Assembly (NCBI GenBank): GCA_035235625.1
Contig: CP141143.1
Coordinates: 1,346,501-1,410,500, forward strand
Reading direction: 5' to 3'
Length of the DNA: 64,000 nucleotides
Source: Saururus chinensis
Lineage: Eukaryota; Streptophyta; Magnoliopsida; Piperales; Saururaceae
Part shown: positions 53,974-64,000 of the stretch, piece by piece
Layout: every line of letters begins with the position of its first letter
How positions within the stretch are numbered: position 1 is the stretch's first letter
The notes under the pieces: generated by a model
Databases searched by the model: none
What the model saw: the letters and a program-made list of their open reading frames with translations, nothing else
Told to the model about the DNA's origin: nothing
Program-made: the position numbers and the translations under genes

Positions 53974-54497
53974 GTGGGTTTTATTTTTATTTGATTCTAA
54001 GTTTTTTCTAATGCTAACCCAAATTTCGTACTCATAGTTGACAATCAAATTTATTGCAATAAAAGGGTTATAAGAAAACATTATGAGTGACAATGTCTCT
54101 TTAAGTATTTATAATTCACTATTTTAACATATTAAATAGATAAAATAAAAAAAATAAAATAAATTTTAAACATGCGAATGTCTTGATTGTCGGTTGTTTG
54201 CCGTCAACTGTCACATTAGTAAAACATTGTCAACATCGAAGAAGAAGAACGTGGTCTCATGCACCAAACATTGTGACAATAATCAAGACATTCAACAACC
54301 AATAGTCGAGATAGCCAACAGCTAACAGGCACATATTTAAATTTTGGCTTTAGTTTTATTTTAACCATTTAGTTTGTTAATGTAGTTTATTGTAAATATG
54401 TAGGGAGACATTGTCAACTGTCAATACGACGTTTGGGTTGGGGGTTGGCGTTAGATAAAACTCAGAATCAAGCGAAAATAAAACTCACTCATAGTTA
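53974..54497. mobile_element. Long imperfect inverted repeat (foldback element)
   Basis: The left arm (from about 53974: GTGGGTTTTATTTTTATTTG, then GTTGACAATC, GACAATGTCTC, GAATGTCTTGATT) is complementary to the right arm (to about 54497: GACATTCAACAACC, GAGACATTGTCAACTG, AACTCACTC), around a centre near 54235. Arms are about 220 bp with many differences, and there is no coding capacity. It is probably a foldback MITE; its outer ends and target duplication are unclear. Confidence 0.65.
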
Positions 54498-55898
54498 CTT
54501 GAGCTCGTAGAGAATAATAAATAAATTACTAACAGCCATGCCAACTAGTTTGCGACTGATGCTATCAAATTCTAAGAGGGAGGAAGAGTGTTTGCATAAA
54601 AAGTTTATGAGGGTAAGTTGGAATAAGCTAAGCCCTTAAAACAAAGGCTCAAAGTGGAAAAAACAAAGGTTTTGAGGATAAGTAGCTTAAATATAAAAGA
54701 AGAAGTCAAATCAAATTACAAAGACCCTCATGCATCCCGCATCATATTAGCCATGTTAAAACTACAAAAGGCTATGTGAGACCACTTCAAAATAAGCCAA
54801 AACAAATATATAAAGGCTAAGTGAAACCCCCTAGGTCTGCTTCAAATTAATGATCAAATCAAAATTATAAAACGTTAAGTGAGACCCTTGTAGGTCCTAC
54901 ATCAAATTAGTCAAACTAAAAGTATAAGACCATTTTTGGGTTCCACACAAAAAATGGCTTTGAAAGAAATCCTAATGTCCAAGTGATGATTTTTGAGACC
55001 CACCTCTGAATGATGAGTCATGAAAGTGAGAAAAGGTAAAAGAAAATAATAACAAAAAAGGCACATGGTGCATTAGAGAAAATAAAGAAGATGAATTAGT
55101 CAAATCCTCATGCATAGTGGGCCTCCCCCACTTTCAAATAGTATATACTTGACTAATGAAATTTAAAAATAAATGAATTTTTTTTATTGTGTTGGGAAGA
55201 TCAAATCAAATAAACCTCACTCCTACTCCTAAAATAACTACTTCATTACTCTTAAAACTACCTAACCTTCAACAATAACTACCCACAACTCCTCATATCA
55301 CCCCACTTTCAACAAAACTATCCCACTACCCTTAAAACCACCATTGAACTATACATTATCATCACTCATCTACTCATTTCACCGCTAATTAAGCATTAAC
55401 CACCTTCTCAATACTATAAATACCCTTTACTTATTTGTAGAAAGGGGTTGGTCTTCAAGTCCCAAAAGCCCCTGCCAAAACTTAAAACTCTGATAAATGC
55501 TTGACAAAATCCAAATAGTTCTTTACACATAATCAAGTCTTTCTCAAAAGTCTAAAAGGAAATTTTCAAGTCCAAAAAACCTTTATCTTCAAAGTCTTCA
55601 CCAAACCAAGATATTTGAAGACTTTTAAGGGCTTTGAAGATCAATGAAAAATACTTCCAAAAGCAAAAGGAAAAGAAAATTTTCATTTGAATACAAATGA
55701 AGGCCTTGCATCAATCAAGGGAGAAAGAGGCTTTTGACTGTTAAGTATAAGAAGCCTGTAAGATTTAGCACTTCTTGTTTCTGATTGTCTTATTTGTAGT
55801 TGACTAATATAAATTTAAGGACTTTGACCCTTTATCCTTACTAGTTAGATAACTATTTGAATAAGTTGAATAGGGTTGAGACTAGCATTGTTAGAAAC

Positions 55899-57492
55899 TG
55901 TGGCGTCCGTCAATTAATAATATATGCCATAATATGCATATTTAATTATCCGCTCGGCACATGTTATATTACACGTAAAACCGAACATGATGGCCGACCT
56001 TCTGGACAGAATACAAACATATAATACGTGGAGTTGACGCACAGCTAATATTACATATAGCTGTAAAATAGGACCTAGTCCAACTACACCGCATGTAGAG
56101 CAGTTATATTATAAAATAAAAGCCTATCAAGCCCTTTATAACAGTCATAATATTACAAAATATTGATAAAAATTGAAACTATGTAGACATTTCCTCCGTA
56201 GACATCTCCGGATTGGTTTTACTACCTGCAGAGTCTAAGGTTGGGTGAGTATTTTTATACTTAGTAGGTGGAATTAAAATCTAATTTAATGCTAAGTAAA
56301 AAACCATAACAATTTTTGCAGAACAAATTTAGAAATAATTTCAGAAAAACACCGGTTCGTCCAATGACGATAAATCCATAGCCATGATACTGAACGACAT
56401 TCCTCTGATGCTCATGGGGCAACAGGAAGCTCAGAAGGCATGAGTTTTCCCATGACACTCCATACCTATATGCGTGCCAAATGCCGATCATTTCTTCGGT
56501 AGGTATCCAGAAAATGTTATAATTATAGGTTTAACCCTATAATTATCCAGACAACACAAATATCCTGACATAAATCAGGGTATATAAAACATAACAAGTG
56601 TATAACATTTTTCAGAAAACTCAAGCACATGAGCATAACGGAATAAAAACGATGCATAAAAGTTAAGCAAACGAGCAGAGCATAAGCTAGAGTTTAAGAC
56701 CCCCTACCTTAGAATTGAGGTATAAAGTTCGTAGTTGTAAAGAGCTTGTATGGAAAATCCAGCCCTGTCACAATGTCTGGCACCTTTGATTTAGTTAGAA
56801 ACGCCTATTGAACGGGTCAAATCAAACTTAAAACGGCTCAGAAAGGAGGGTCAGAAGTTTTAACTGTGGTAGAAGTGAATAGTAAAAATAAAATGGGAAG
56901 GTATTTATAGAAGAGGTGGATTGTGTGACGCGTGATGCGTGTCCACCACGCGTTGTGCGGTGGCACCGCGTGCCGCGCGGTAATGCGAAACCCGGCACAC
57001 GGGTTCCACGTGTTGCACGGACCCGCGACCAGCGCGTGGCCCACATCGTGGGCCACGTGAATCCGTGCACGGGTCTCGAGCCTGCCGCGCAGGCGAACCA
57101 CATGACATCATGCGGTCAAATGTTGGCATCAGCCAACAATAAAATATTGTTTTTTTCTTTTCTTTTGTTTTTCAAAACTTTAAATCACTCTAACTTTTTA
57201 CCTATACATCGGAATTATACGTTCTTGGTACCGATGGATTCGTATCAATAAGCCCTTCAAAACAAGACTACTCAAGGATAGGTTTTATTGTAGTTTCATT
57301 GTGGTCTGCTTATGATGCGCACTCCCACTATCGCTACATACTGCTACCACCTCCGATTCAAGTGCTTCAAAAACCTTTATGTTCGATTTTTATAGTTCTA
57401 CAACATTCATTTAGGTCTAACATTCAAAATAATATTCTATTAATATATTAAAATTCTAATAGTAGAAATGCACCTAACATCTGGTTGTCACA
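55899..57492 (-). repeat. 3' LTR of the chromovirus
   Basis: 1,594 bp. On the plus strand it runs from TGTGGCGTCC to GTTGTCACA, so TG..CA in either direction. Its left part matches the start of the 5' LTR at 63204. It contains a TATA box (minus, 56903-56909) with a CpG-rich block just upstream at 56925-57105. Confidence 0.95.
56903..56909 (-). promoter_or_regulatory. TATA box of the chromovirus 3' LTR
   Basis: CTATAAATAC on the minus strand, expected to start transcription roughly 30 bases downstream, near 56870. The equivalent site of the 5' LTR lies beyond the window. Confidence 0.65.
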
Positions 57493-57510
57493 ATCTTCCC
57501 TCATTAAGGA
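57493..57510 (-). other. Polypurine tract
   Basis: The minus strand reads TTAATGAGGGAAGATTG immediately before the TG of the 3' LTR. The purine-rich core GAGGGAAGA is where plus-strand DNA synthesis would be primed. Confidence 0.7.
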
Positions 57511-57535
57511 AATTTTGTCCTCGAAATTGAACTTG

Positions 57536-60500
57536 CTAATCATCAAAGAGCTCGGGATATTTCTTTACCATATCACTTTCTAATTCCCATGTGGCTTCTT
57601 CTGAAGAATGGTGCTGCCATAATACTTTGACTAATGAAATCCTTTTTGTCCTTAGGATTTGTTCTTTTCGATCCAAAATTTTGATAGGTTTTTCTTCAAA
57701 TGTCAAATCAAGTTCCATGGTGATCATTGTATGATCTAGAACATGAGAAGGATCTTGTACATACTTGCGAAGCATAGATACATGAAACACATTATGTACC
57801 CTATCCAACTGAGGGGGCAATGCCAATCTGTACGCTAATGGCCCTATTTTATCAAGAATTTCAAATGGTCCTACAAATCGAGGACTTAGCTTACCTTTCA
57901 TACCAAATTTCATGACTCCCCTAGTTGGGGATATTTTTAATAGCACATGATCACCTACATAGAAGTCGAGGTCTTTTCTTCGCTAATCGGCGTAGCTCTT
58001 TTGGCGACTTTGGGTTGTTTCTAATCGACTCCATATGAGTTTTACCTTATCCACACATTGTTGTAAGAGTTTTGATTTCACTAATTTTCTTTCTCCAACT
58101 TCATTCCAACAAGTTGGGGATTGACCGGGTCGTCCGTAAAGAGGTTCATATAGTGTCATACCAATACTGGAATGATAACTATTATTATAAGAAAATTCAA
58201 TTAATGACAAGTGTTCATCCCAGTTACCTTTCCAATCTATAGCACATGCTCGCAACATGTCTTCTAATGTCTGAATAGTTCGTTTAGACTGACCATCGGT
58301 TTGTGGATGAAATGTTGTACTAAATCTGAGACTTGTGCCCAATTCTTCTTGAAGTCTTAGCCAAAAGTGTGAAGTGAACCGACTGTCTCGATTTGAAATG
58401 ATCGATAAGGGTACACCATGCCGACTCATAATTTCTTCTATATACATTTTGGCCAAAACATTCAATGTCTGAGATTTTTTTTAAAAGGAGAAAATGAGCA
58501 CTCTTAGTAAATCTATCCACTATGACCTAAATAGAGTCATGACCAATTGATGTCTTGGGTAATCCTAAAACCAAATCCATCAAAATGTGTTCTCATTTCC
58601 ATTTTGGAATTTCAATTGGCTGAAGAGTACCTGATGGTTTCTAACACTCTGCTTTGACTTGCTGACAAGTCAAGCATTTAGGGACAAATTCTCCGATGTC
58701 CTTCTTCATTCCTTTCTACCAAAAACTCCTTTTGAGGTCTTGGTACATTTTTGTTCCTCATGGGTGAATAGTATATTAAGACCTATGAGCTTCATGCAAT
58801 AATTCTTATTTTAATTCAGGTACTGCCGGAACTACTAACTGTTCTTTAAATATTATTCCATCATTAGGATGCCTATTAAAGTCAAGCTTATTTAAGATAG
58901 TTGATACTTCTACATCCTCTTTTTGCGCCTCCAAAATGCGCTCAATCAATTCCGATTTTATTTGGAAATTAGCTATGAATCCTTTCTTGTTTCCTGATTG
59001 TAATTGAGGTTGTACATCTATTAGCTCTTCCATCAATTTCCATTTTTTTTATCAACATTTGAGCTGCCATCCCTGTGGCCTTTCTACTCAAGGCATCAGC
59101 CACTACATTGGCTTTTCCTGGGTGATATTGAATAGAAAAGTCATAATCATTGAAGTATTCAATCTCTTTGAGAGAAAATGTACTTCAAACTCTGATGATC
59201 TGTAAATAGTTCAAATTTCTCTCTATATAGATAATGTCTCCAAAGTTTTAAGGCAAAAACCACTGCTGCTAATTCAAGGTCATGAATGGGGTAATTACCT
59301 TCATGCTTCTTTAATTGTCTTGAAGCATAGGCTATTACTTTCTCATTTTGCATCAAAACGCATCCAAGACCCATTCTTGAGGCATCACTATGAATTACAA
59401 ATACTCCACTACCGGTTGGTAAGAATAAAACTGGGGTGATGGTTAATTTTTATTTCAACTCTTGAAATGCCTTCTCACATTCCTCATTCCATAAAAATTT
59501 TACTCATTTTCTGGTTAGTTTTGTTAAAGGTAAAACTATGCTTGAGAAGCCTTGTATAAACCTCGATAGTAAGCAGCAAGTCCTAAGAAACTTCTAATTT
59601 CTGTAACAGTTTTGGGTCTTTCCCATTTCAAAACTGCTTCGATCTTGGCAGGATCTACTGATATTCTTTGGTTAGAAATGACATGACCCAAGAACAAAAC
59701 TTTGTCCAACCAAAACTCACACTCACTTAATTTAGCATATAGGTGATGGTCTCTCAGAGTCTGAAGAACTATTTGTAAGTGTGCTTGATGTTCTACAGGA
59801 GTGGAGGAATAGACTAATATGTCATCAACAAAAATAATTATGAATTTATCTAAATAGTGGAAAACTCAGTTCATAAGATCCATAAATGCTGCAGGAGCAT
59901 TTGTCAATCCGAATGACATCACTAAGAATCTATAGTGTCCATATTGGGTACAAAATGATGTTTTTGGAATGTCTTCATTCTGTATTCTCAATTGGTGATA
60001 TCCAGATCTTAAATCTATTTTTGAGAATACTTTTGCTTCTTGTAATTGGTCAAACAAATCATCTATCCGGGGTAAAGGATACTTATTCTTGATAGTTACC
60101 GAGTTAAGCATTCTATAGTCTATGCATAGTCTCAAAGATTCATTCTTCTTCCTGACAAAAAGGACTGGAGCTCCCCAAGGTGAGACGCTCGGTCTAATGA
60201 ATCCTTTATTTAATAATTCCTACAATTGATTCTTTAATTCTTTTAGTTCTGCTGGGGTCATTCTATAGGGTGCCTTAGAGATAGGTTCTGTATCTGGTAT
60301 TAAATCAATATGAAAATCTCTCTCTCTCTTTGGTGGTACCCCAGGAAGATCATTAAGGAATATATCAAGAAAATCCCTTATAACTTCAATATCCTCTATC
60401 TTGGGAGATGATGATTCTTCCAAGATTATACTTGCAAGATATGCTTGACATCCTCTAGATATCAAGTGTTGTGCCTTCACAACAGAAATGAAGCATGCTC

Positions 60501-60923
60501 CTAAAGGCTCTCTCTTTCTATGAAAGGTACATTTTTCCTCTCCTTGATTATTAAATATCACTTTTTTTTCTTACAATCTACTAACGCTTCATTATCTGCT
60601 AACCAATCCATTCCTAAGATGACATCGTAGTCAATCATACTCAAGAGTATCAAGTTAGCCTTCCATATTTGGTTTTCGAAGGTCATGGACACATCTTGCA
60701 TAAAATTTTGAGCTATAAAAGTTTTTCCTACAGGAGTTGACACTTCTAGGATGTATCCTAGTTCTATAACTGAATAATCCGTACTTAAAGCAAAGTCATG
60801 GGATATGAAAGAATGTCTCGATCTTGGATCTATTAAAACTTTAGCAACTTTATCCAAAATTAGAAGTGTACCTTGTATAACTCCTGCGGAAGTTTGAGCT
60901 TCTTCTACAGTAATAGCATACAC
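57536..60923 (-). pseudogene. Chromovirus pol (protease, RT, RNase H, integrase, chromodomain), broken
   Basis: The domains are in the Ty3/gypsy order. Protease region at about 60558-60923, with the usual catalytic Asp-Ser-Gly changed to Asp-Pro-Arg. Reverse transcriptase at about 59800-60400, with [25 protein letters not shown] and an intact FVDD catalytic motif (near 59815-59830). RNase H at about 59159-59374, with [10 protein letters not shown]. Integrase at about 57983-58700, with VDRFTKSAHF, SNRDSRFTSHFW and FHPQTDGQSKRTIQTLEDML. The C-terminus (57536-57946) has RFVGPFEIL and a chromodomain-like EEATWELE before the stop. In-frame stops and shifts interrupt it in at least six places (for example near 58465-58520, 58545, 58590, 59863 and 60217). 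Non-functional. Confidence 0.92.
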
Positions 60924-61025
60924 TCGCTCCTGCTCCTTTGGTTTCTGCTTCTGCTTGATTTATTCCTTGGTCTTTTTTTTGGGGCATTCCTTGATCTTGT
61001 GTCCAGGGTTTTCACATGCGAAGCA

Positions 61026-61967
61026 TCATCGTTCAACAAGGTAACAAATCCATGCCAGATGAAATCGGTTGCATTTGGGGCACTTCTCTAACTTCTTCTC
61101 CTTTTGGTTTTGGGGCAGTGGTCCAGAGGTTCCTTGAAATTTTTGATTATTGAATTGGTTAGGGGCTGTCATTTTTCTTTTCCAGGCTTCTATCCTGCTC
61201 CCTTGTCCACAATCTTTTTTCTTAGTTAGGAATTCATGATATTCTTGCTCCAGCAGTGAGGCCAATTCCACAGCTTTAGCCAACGTAGTTGGTTGAAATC
61301 CTATTATTCGACTACGAAGCCCATTATTCAAACCTCAAATAAATTTTCGAGCTCTTTTTAACTCAGTGGAGCAAATTTCAGGAGCAAAGTATTGTAGCTG
61401 TACAAATTTGTTTTCATACTGAAAGACTGTCATACAACCTTGTTGCATATCCAAAAATTCATTTTCTTTCTTCTCCTAAACATGAGGAGGAAAATACTTG
61501 TCATATAATACAATCCTAAATTCTTCCCACTTAATATTTCCTCTATTTGGAAAGAAGTTACGTTCAACTAAGGGCCACCAGAAAGTTGCTTCTCCTGTCA
61601 TAGCAAAAGTGGCTACATCTACTTTCCTATCTTTAGGGACTTTCAATGCTTTAAAAATTCTTTCAACTTCAAATGTCCATTTTTTAGCCGCTTCTGGTCC
61701 ATTTTCTCCAGAAAATTCAAGAGTGATTTTCTTAAACCGTTCAAGCAAATTATCCTTCTCACTATGACTGCTTTCAGTTAGTTCTCTAGAGTTATTTAGG
61801 TGGGTAGGGCTAGGTTGTAATCCTTGAGTCTGTAAATGTTGAGTTAATCGTTGAATCATCAAGCCAAGAAAATTATCCATGTGATTTTTAGGTGTTGCTG
61901 CATTTTTAGCAGCATTCTCGGCTTGAGTAAAATTGTCAGACAATTGTACTTCTTTATCAGAAGACAT
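61026..61967 (-). pseudogene. Chromovirus gag, broken
   Basis: The start at 61967 opens a capsid-type region with AAKKWTFEVERIFKAL and ATFWWPLVERNFF, followed after a stop at 61476 by ELASLLEQEYHEFL and a zinc-knuckle-like CPKC..H..C near 61040-61080. At least two stops interrupt it. The structural protein would package the element RNA; this copy cannot make it whole. Confidence 0.88.
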
Positions 61968-62384
61968 TTCGAGCTAGCAGATTGTGATAACCTTAAATTC
62001 ACAAGAAATTTGTTATAAACTAAAAGTATATGTATATAACAAGTTTCATATTTACATTATACAAAAGAAGTGTATGAAATACACTTGTCAATCCAAAAGG
62101 CTCTATTTACATCAAAAAGTGTAGCGACTACACTTGACAACTGTAAACCACACCAAGCACAACCATACATTTGGCAACTGTAACTAAAAACAAGCACAAC
62201 CCCGAGCATTCAGACGTTTAAGGAAAAAATTTCCTATATGGGCACCGGAAGAAGTAGTGTCTGTCCTTCTCACAGATAGTGCATAGTTCAGGTAATGGTT
62301 CTGTGTATCATGGGCACTGACAGAAGTAATGCCCTCTCTACTCACACAGTACACAGATTTCTGGCAGTTGATCTGTGTACCATA

Positions 62385-62939
62385 CTATGCTTTTCCCCTA
62401 TCTCCCCACCGTGCACTTTCTGCTTCTGCCATTTCTTCCGCTTCTGGAGGTAAGAGGTTCAAGTCGACGTCTCTCATAGGGTTATGTATTTCTTCCCCCC
62501 TAATAATATTCTCCCTCACCGCTTCCTCTTCTAGGACTACCATCATCCCCTCTTCGCCCACATTTTCTATTATCTCACCCTCCTCTGCCTCTGGGACATT
62601 AATTATCATGTCATTCCAATAATACTGGTCATCCATTGGATCTACCCCCAATGGTTCTTCCACCGGATTCTCGTCTAATGGTTCCTCTTCTATTAGATCC
62701 TCCTCCATTGGGTCTTCCTCCCCTGGATCCTCCTCTAATAGGTCCTCCTCCACTGGATCCTCTTCCGACTAGTCTTCCTCACTGTCCTCAATCTTGATAG
62801 TCGAGTCAGAAATGTTGATTACAACATCTACCTCATCTATTGAGAGGGGAGAGTCAGGAATATTAACTATTTCATGAACATCGTCACTATTCTGGGGAAG
62901 GGCAGTAGTAATTTCTGAATTGGTTGAGAAGTCTGCCAT
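62385..62939 (-). pseudogene. Acidic leader ORF of the chromovirus, unknown function
   Basis: A 184-codon frame from ATG at 62939 to TAG at 62385, upstream of gag, interrupted by one in-frame TAG at 62769-62771. Codons 1-56 are acidic with NIPDSPLSIDE and NISDSTIKIED, two similar segments. After the stop comes an Asp/Glu/Pro repeat of the type EEDP.EED, repeated about eight times, then MDDQYYWNDMIINVPEAEEG and a Leu/Pro-containing end. No zinc finger, nuclease or known retroelement domain is seen. Frame conservation on both sides of the stop suggests it was once coding. I do not recognise it and infer no function. Confidence 0.6.
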
Positions 62940-63189
62940 AGTGTACTTCTTTTTTGGCTTTTCTTGGTGGTGGTTTCCGGGCTGACATAGGATATAAAGA
63001 GCCCGAAATAAGTTTCATTTTCAATTTTCCCATCAACTGAATTATCATTCAAAACACAAAATATTTTAAAACACAAAATAAAATATATCATTGTATCAAG
63101 CAAACATTGAATATAATTACGACGATATTATATCTATAGATATCTATATAGATTTTGCTATAACTGCTCTACGACTAGTGGAGTCAAGT

Positions 63190-63201
63190 GCTCTGATACC
63201 A
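63190..63201 (-). other. Primer-binding site for initiator tRNA-Met
   Basis: TGGTATCAGAGC on the minus strand, two bases downstream of the 5' LTR end, complementary to the 3' end of plant initiator tRNA-Met. It primes minus-strand DNA synthesis in most plant LTR retrotransposons and proves the orientation. Confidence 0.93.
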
Positions 63202-63203
63202 AG

Positions 63204-64000
63204 TGTGGCATCCGTCAATTAATAATATATGCCATAATATGCATATTTAATTGTCCGCTCGACACGTGCTATATTACACGTAAAACCGAACATGACGGCT
63301 GACCTTCTGGACAGAATACAAACATATAATACTTGGAGTTGACACACAGCTAATATTACATATAACTACAAAACAGGACCTAGTCCAACTACACCGCATG
63401 TAGAGCAATTATATTACAAAATATAGGCCTATCAAGCCTTTTATAACAATCATAATATTACAAAATATTGATAAAAATTGAAACTATGCAGACATTTCCT
63501 CCGTAGACACCTCCAGATTGGTTTTACTACCTGTAGAGTCTGAGGTTGGGTGAATATTTTTATACTCAGTAGGTGGAATTAAAATCTAATTTAATGCTAA
63601 GTAAAACACCATAATAATTTCTGCAAAACAGATTTAGAAATAATTTCGGAAAAACACTGGTTCGTTCGATGACGATAAATCTAAATCCATGATACCGAAC
63701 AACGTTCCTTCGATGCTCATGGGGCAACCGGAAGCTCAGAAGGCAGGAGTTTTCCCATGATACTCCATACCTATATGCGCGCCAGATACCAATCATTTCT
63801 TCGGTACGTATTCAAAAAATGTTATAATTCTACGTTTAACCCTAGAATTATCTAGACAACACAAATATCCTGACATAAATTAGGGTATATAAAACATAAC
63901 AAGTGTATAACATTTTTCAAAAAACTCAAGCACATGAGCATAACAGAATAAAAACGATGCATTAAAGTCAAGCACATGAGCAGAGCATAAGCTAGAGTTT
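63204..64000 (-). repeat. 5' LTR of the chromovirus (partial)
   Basis: Begins TGTGGCATCC on the plus strand and stays aligned with 55899 onward to the window edge, at about 93% in the first 185 bases by hand count. About 800 bp more is expected beyond 64000. Confidence 0.95.

Larger units (their letters stand above)
53568..55898. other. Pyrimidine tract, foldback and unclassified repeat sequence
   Basis: 53640-53860 is an almost pure C/T tract on the plus strand (CTC/TCC units). 53974-54497 is the long foldback listed separately. 54700-54960 repeats variants of GTGAGACC..TTAGTCAAA three to four times. No gene is recognised up to the LTR at 55899. Confidence 0.55.
61968..63203 (-). other. Leader between 5' LTR and gag of the chromovirus
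   Basis: 1.24 kb, long for a leader. It contains the primer-binding site at 63190-63201, the acidic ORF at 62385-62939, and a diverged tandem duplication of about 72 bp at 62240-62383 (each copy begins ATGGGCAC and ends CTGTGTA(T/C)CAT). Confidence 0.8.
55899..64000 (-). mobile_element. Decayed Ty3/gypsy chromovirus retrotransposon (Tekay-like), 5' LTR cut by window end
   Basis: A nearly complete LTR retrotransposon on the minus strand. Order in its own direction: 5' LTR (63204 to beyond 64000), primer-binding site, 1.2-kb leader with an extra acidic ORF, gag, protease, reverse transcriptase, RNase H, integrase with a C-terminal chromodomain-like segment, polypurine tract, 3' LTR (55899-57492). 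The two LTRs differ at about 13 of the first 185 bases by hand count, nearly all transitions, so the insertion is old. Coding regions contain many stops and some frameshifts, so it cannot be autonomous. The base just before the 3' LTR end gives a candidate target duplication GAAAC (55894-55898); the partner is outside the window. Confidence 0.93.

Overview
This window is nuclear DNA from a flowering plant. The genes have many short GT-AG introns, two products look plastid-targeted, and the families are plant ones: starch glucan water dikinase, sirohydrochlorin ferrochelatase, GH28 polygalacturonase, a cysteine-rich receptor kinase, an LRR receptor and a MORC ATPase. The spaces between genes hold plant transposable elements (Tourist-like, Stowaway-like, hAT-like, a chromovirus and a solo LTR). 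The sequence alone does not settle monocot, eudicot or basal angiosperm. No bacterial-type operon, CRISPR array, tRNA or rRNA gene was seen.

Layout. 1-2.3 kb: last exons of a GWD1-type dikinase on +. 2.9-4.9 kb: a complete five-exon SirB gene on -, tail to tail with GWD1 and head to head with the next gene. 5.6-8.4 kb: a predicted plastid multi-pass membrane protein of unknown function on +. 10.1-10.9 kb: a Tourist-like MITE filled with GGT/GGC triplets. 11.4 kb: a strong foldback. 14.1-17.0 kb: an eight-exon polygalacturonase on -. 17-27.5 kb: a gene-poor, AT-rich stretch with a Stowaway-like MITE, several minisatellites and LTR-like sequence. 27.6-30.7 kb: a complete cysteine-rich receptor-like kinase on +. 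33.3-36.2 kb: a single-exon LRR receptor without a kinase domain on +. 37.1-38.2 kb: a hAT-like element with an 8-bp target duplication. 40.4-47.0 kb: a complete 19-exon MORC ATPase on -. 48.4-53.6 kb: LTR-like sequence with minisatellites, split by a 1.75-kb solo LTR that has a perfect 5-bp target duplication. 54.0-54.5 kb: a long foldback. 55.9-64.0 kb: a decayed chromovirus on -, with 3' LTR, polypurine tract, pol, gag, an extra acidic leader ORF, primer-binding site and the beginning of the 5' LTR, which runs off the window.

The host genes do not form one pathway. GWD1 (starch phosphorylation), SirB (siroheme) and the unknown membrane protein all point to the plastid, and SirB shares a roughly 680-bp divergent promoter region with the membrane protein. 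The polygalacturonase and the two receptors act at the cell wall or cell surface. MORC proteins act in silencing of transposons, but its closeness to transposons here need not mean anything. The most unusual observations are the acidic ORF upstream of gag, the CpG-dense blocks just upstream of the TATA boxes in two different LTRs, the kinase-less LRR protein with an uncommon tail, and a possible frame break in GWD1. All splice sites and alignments were worked out by eye from sequence and remembered family features; no search was run.
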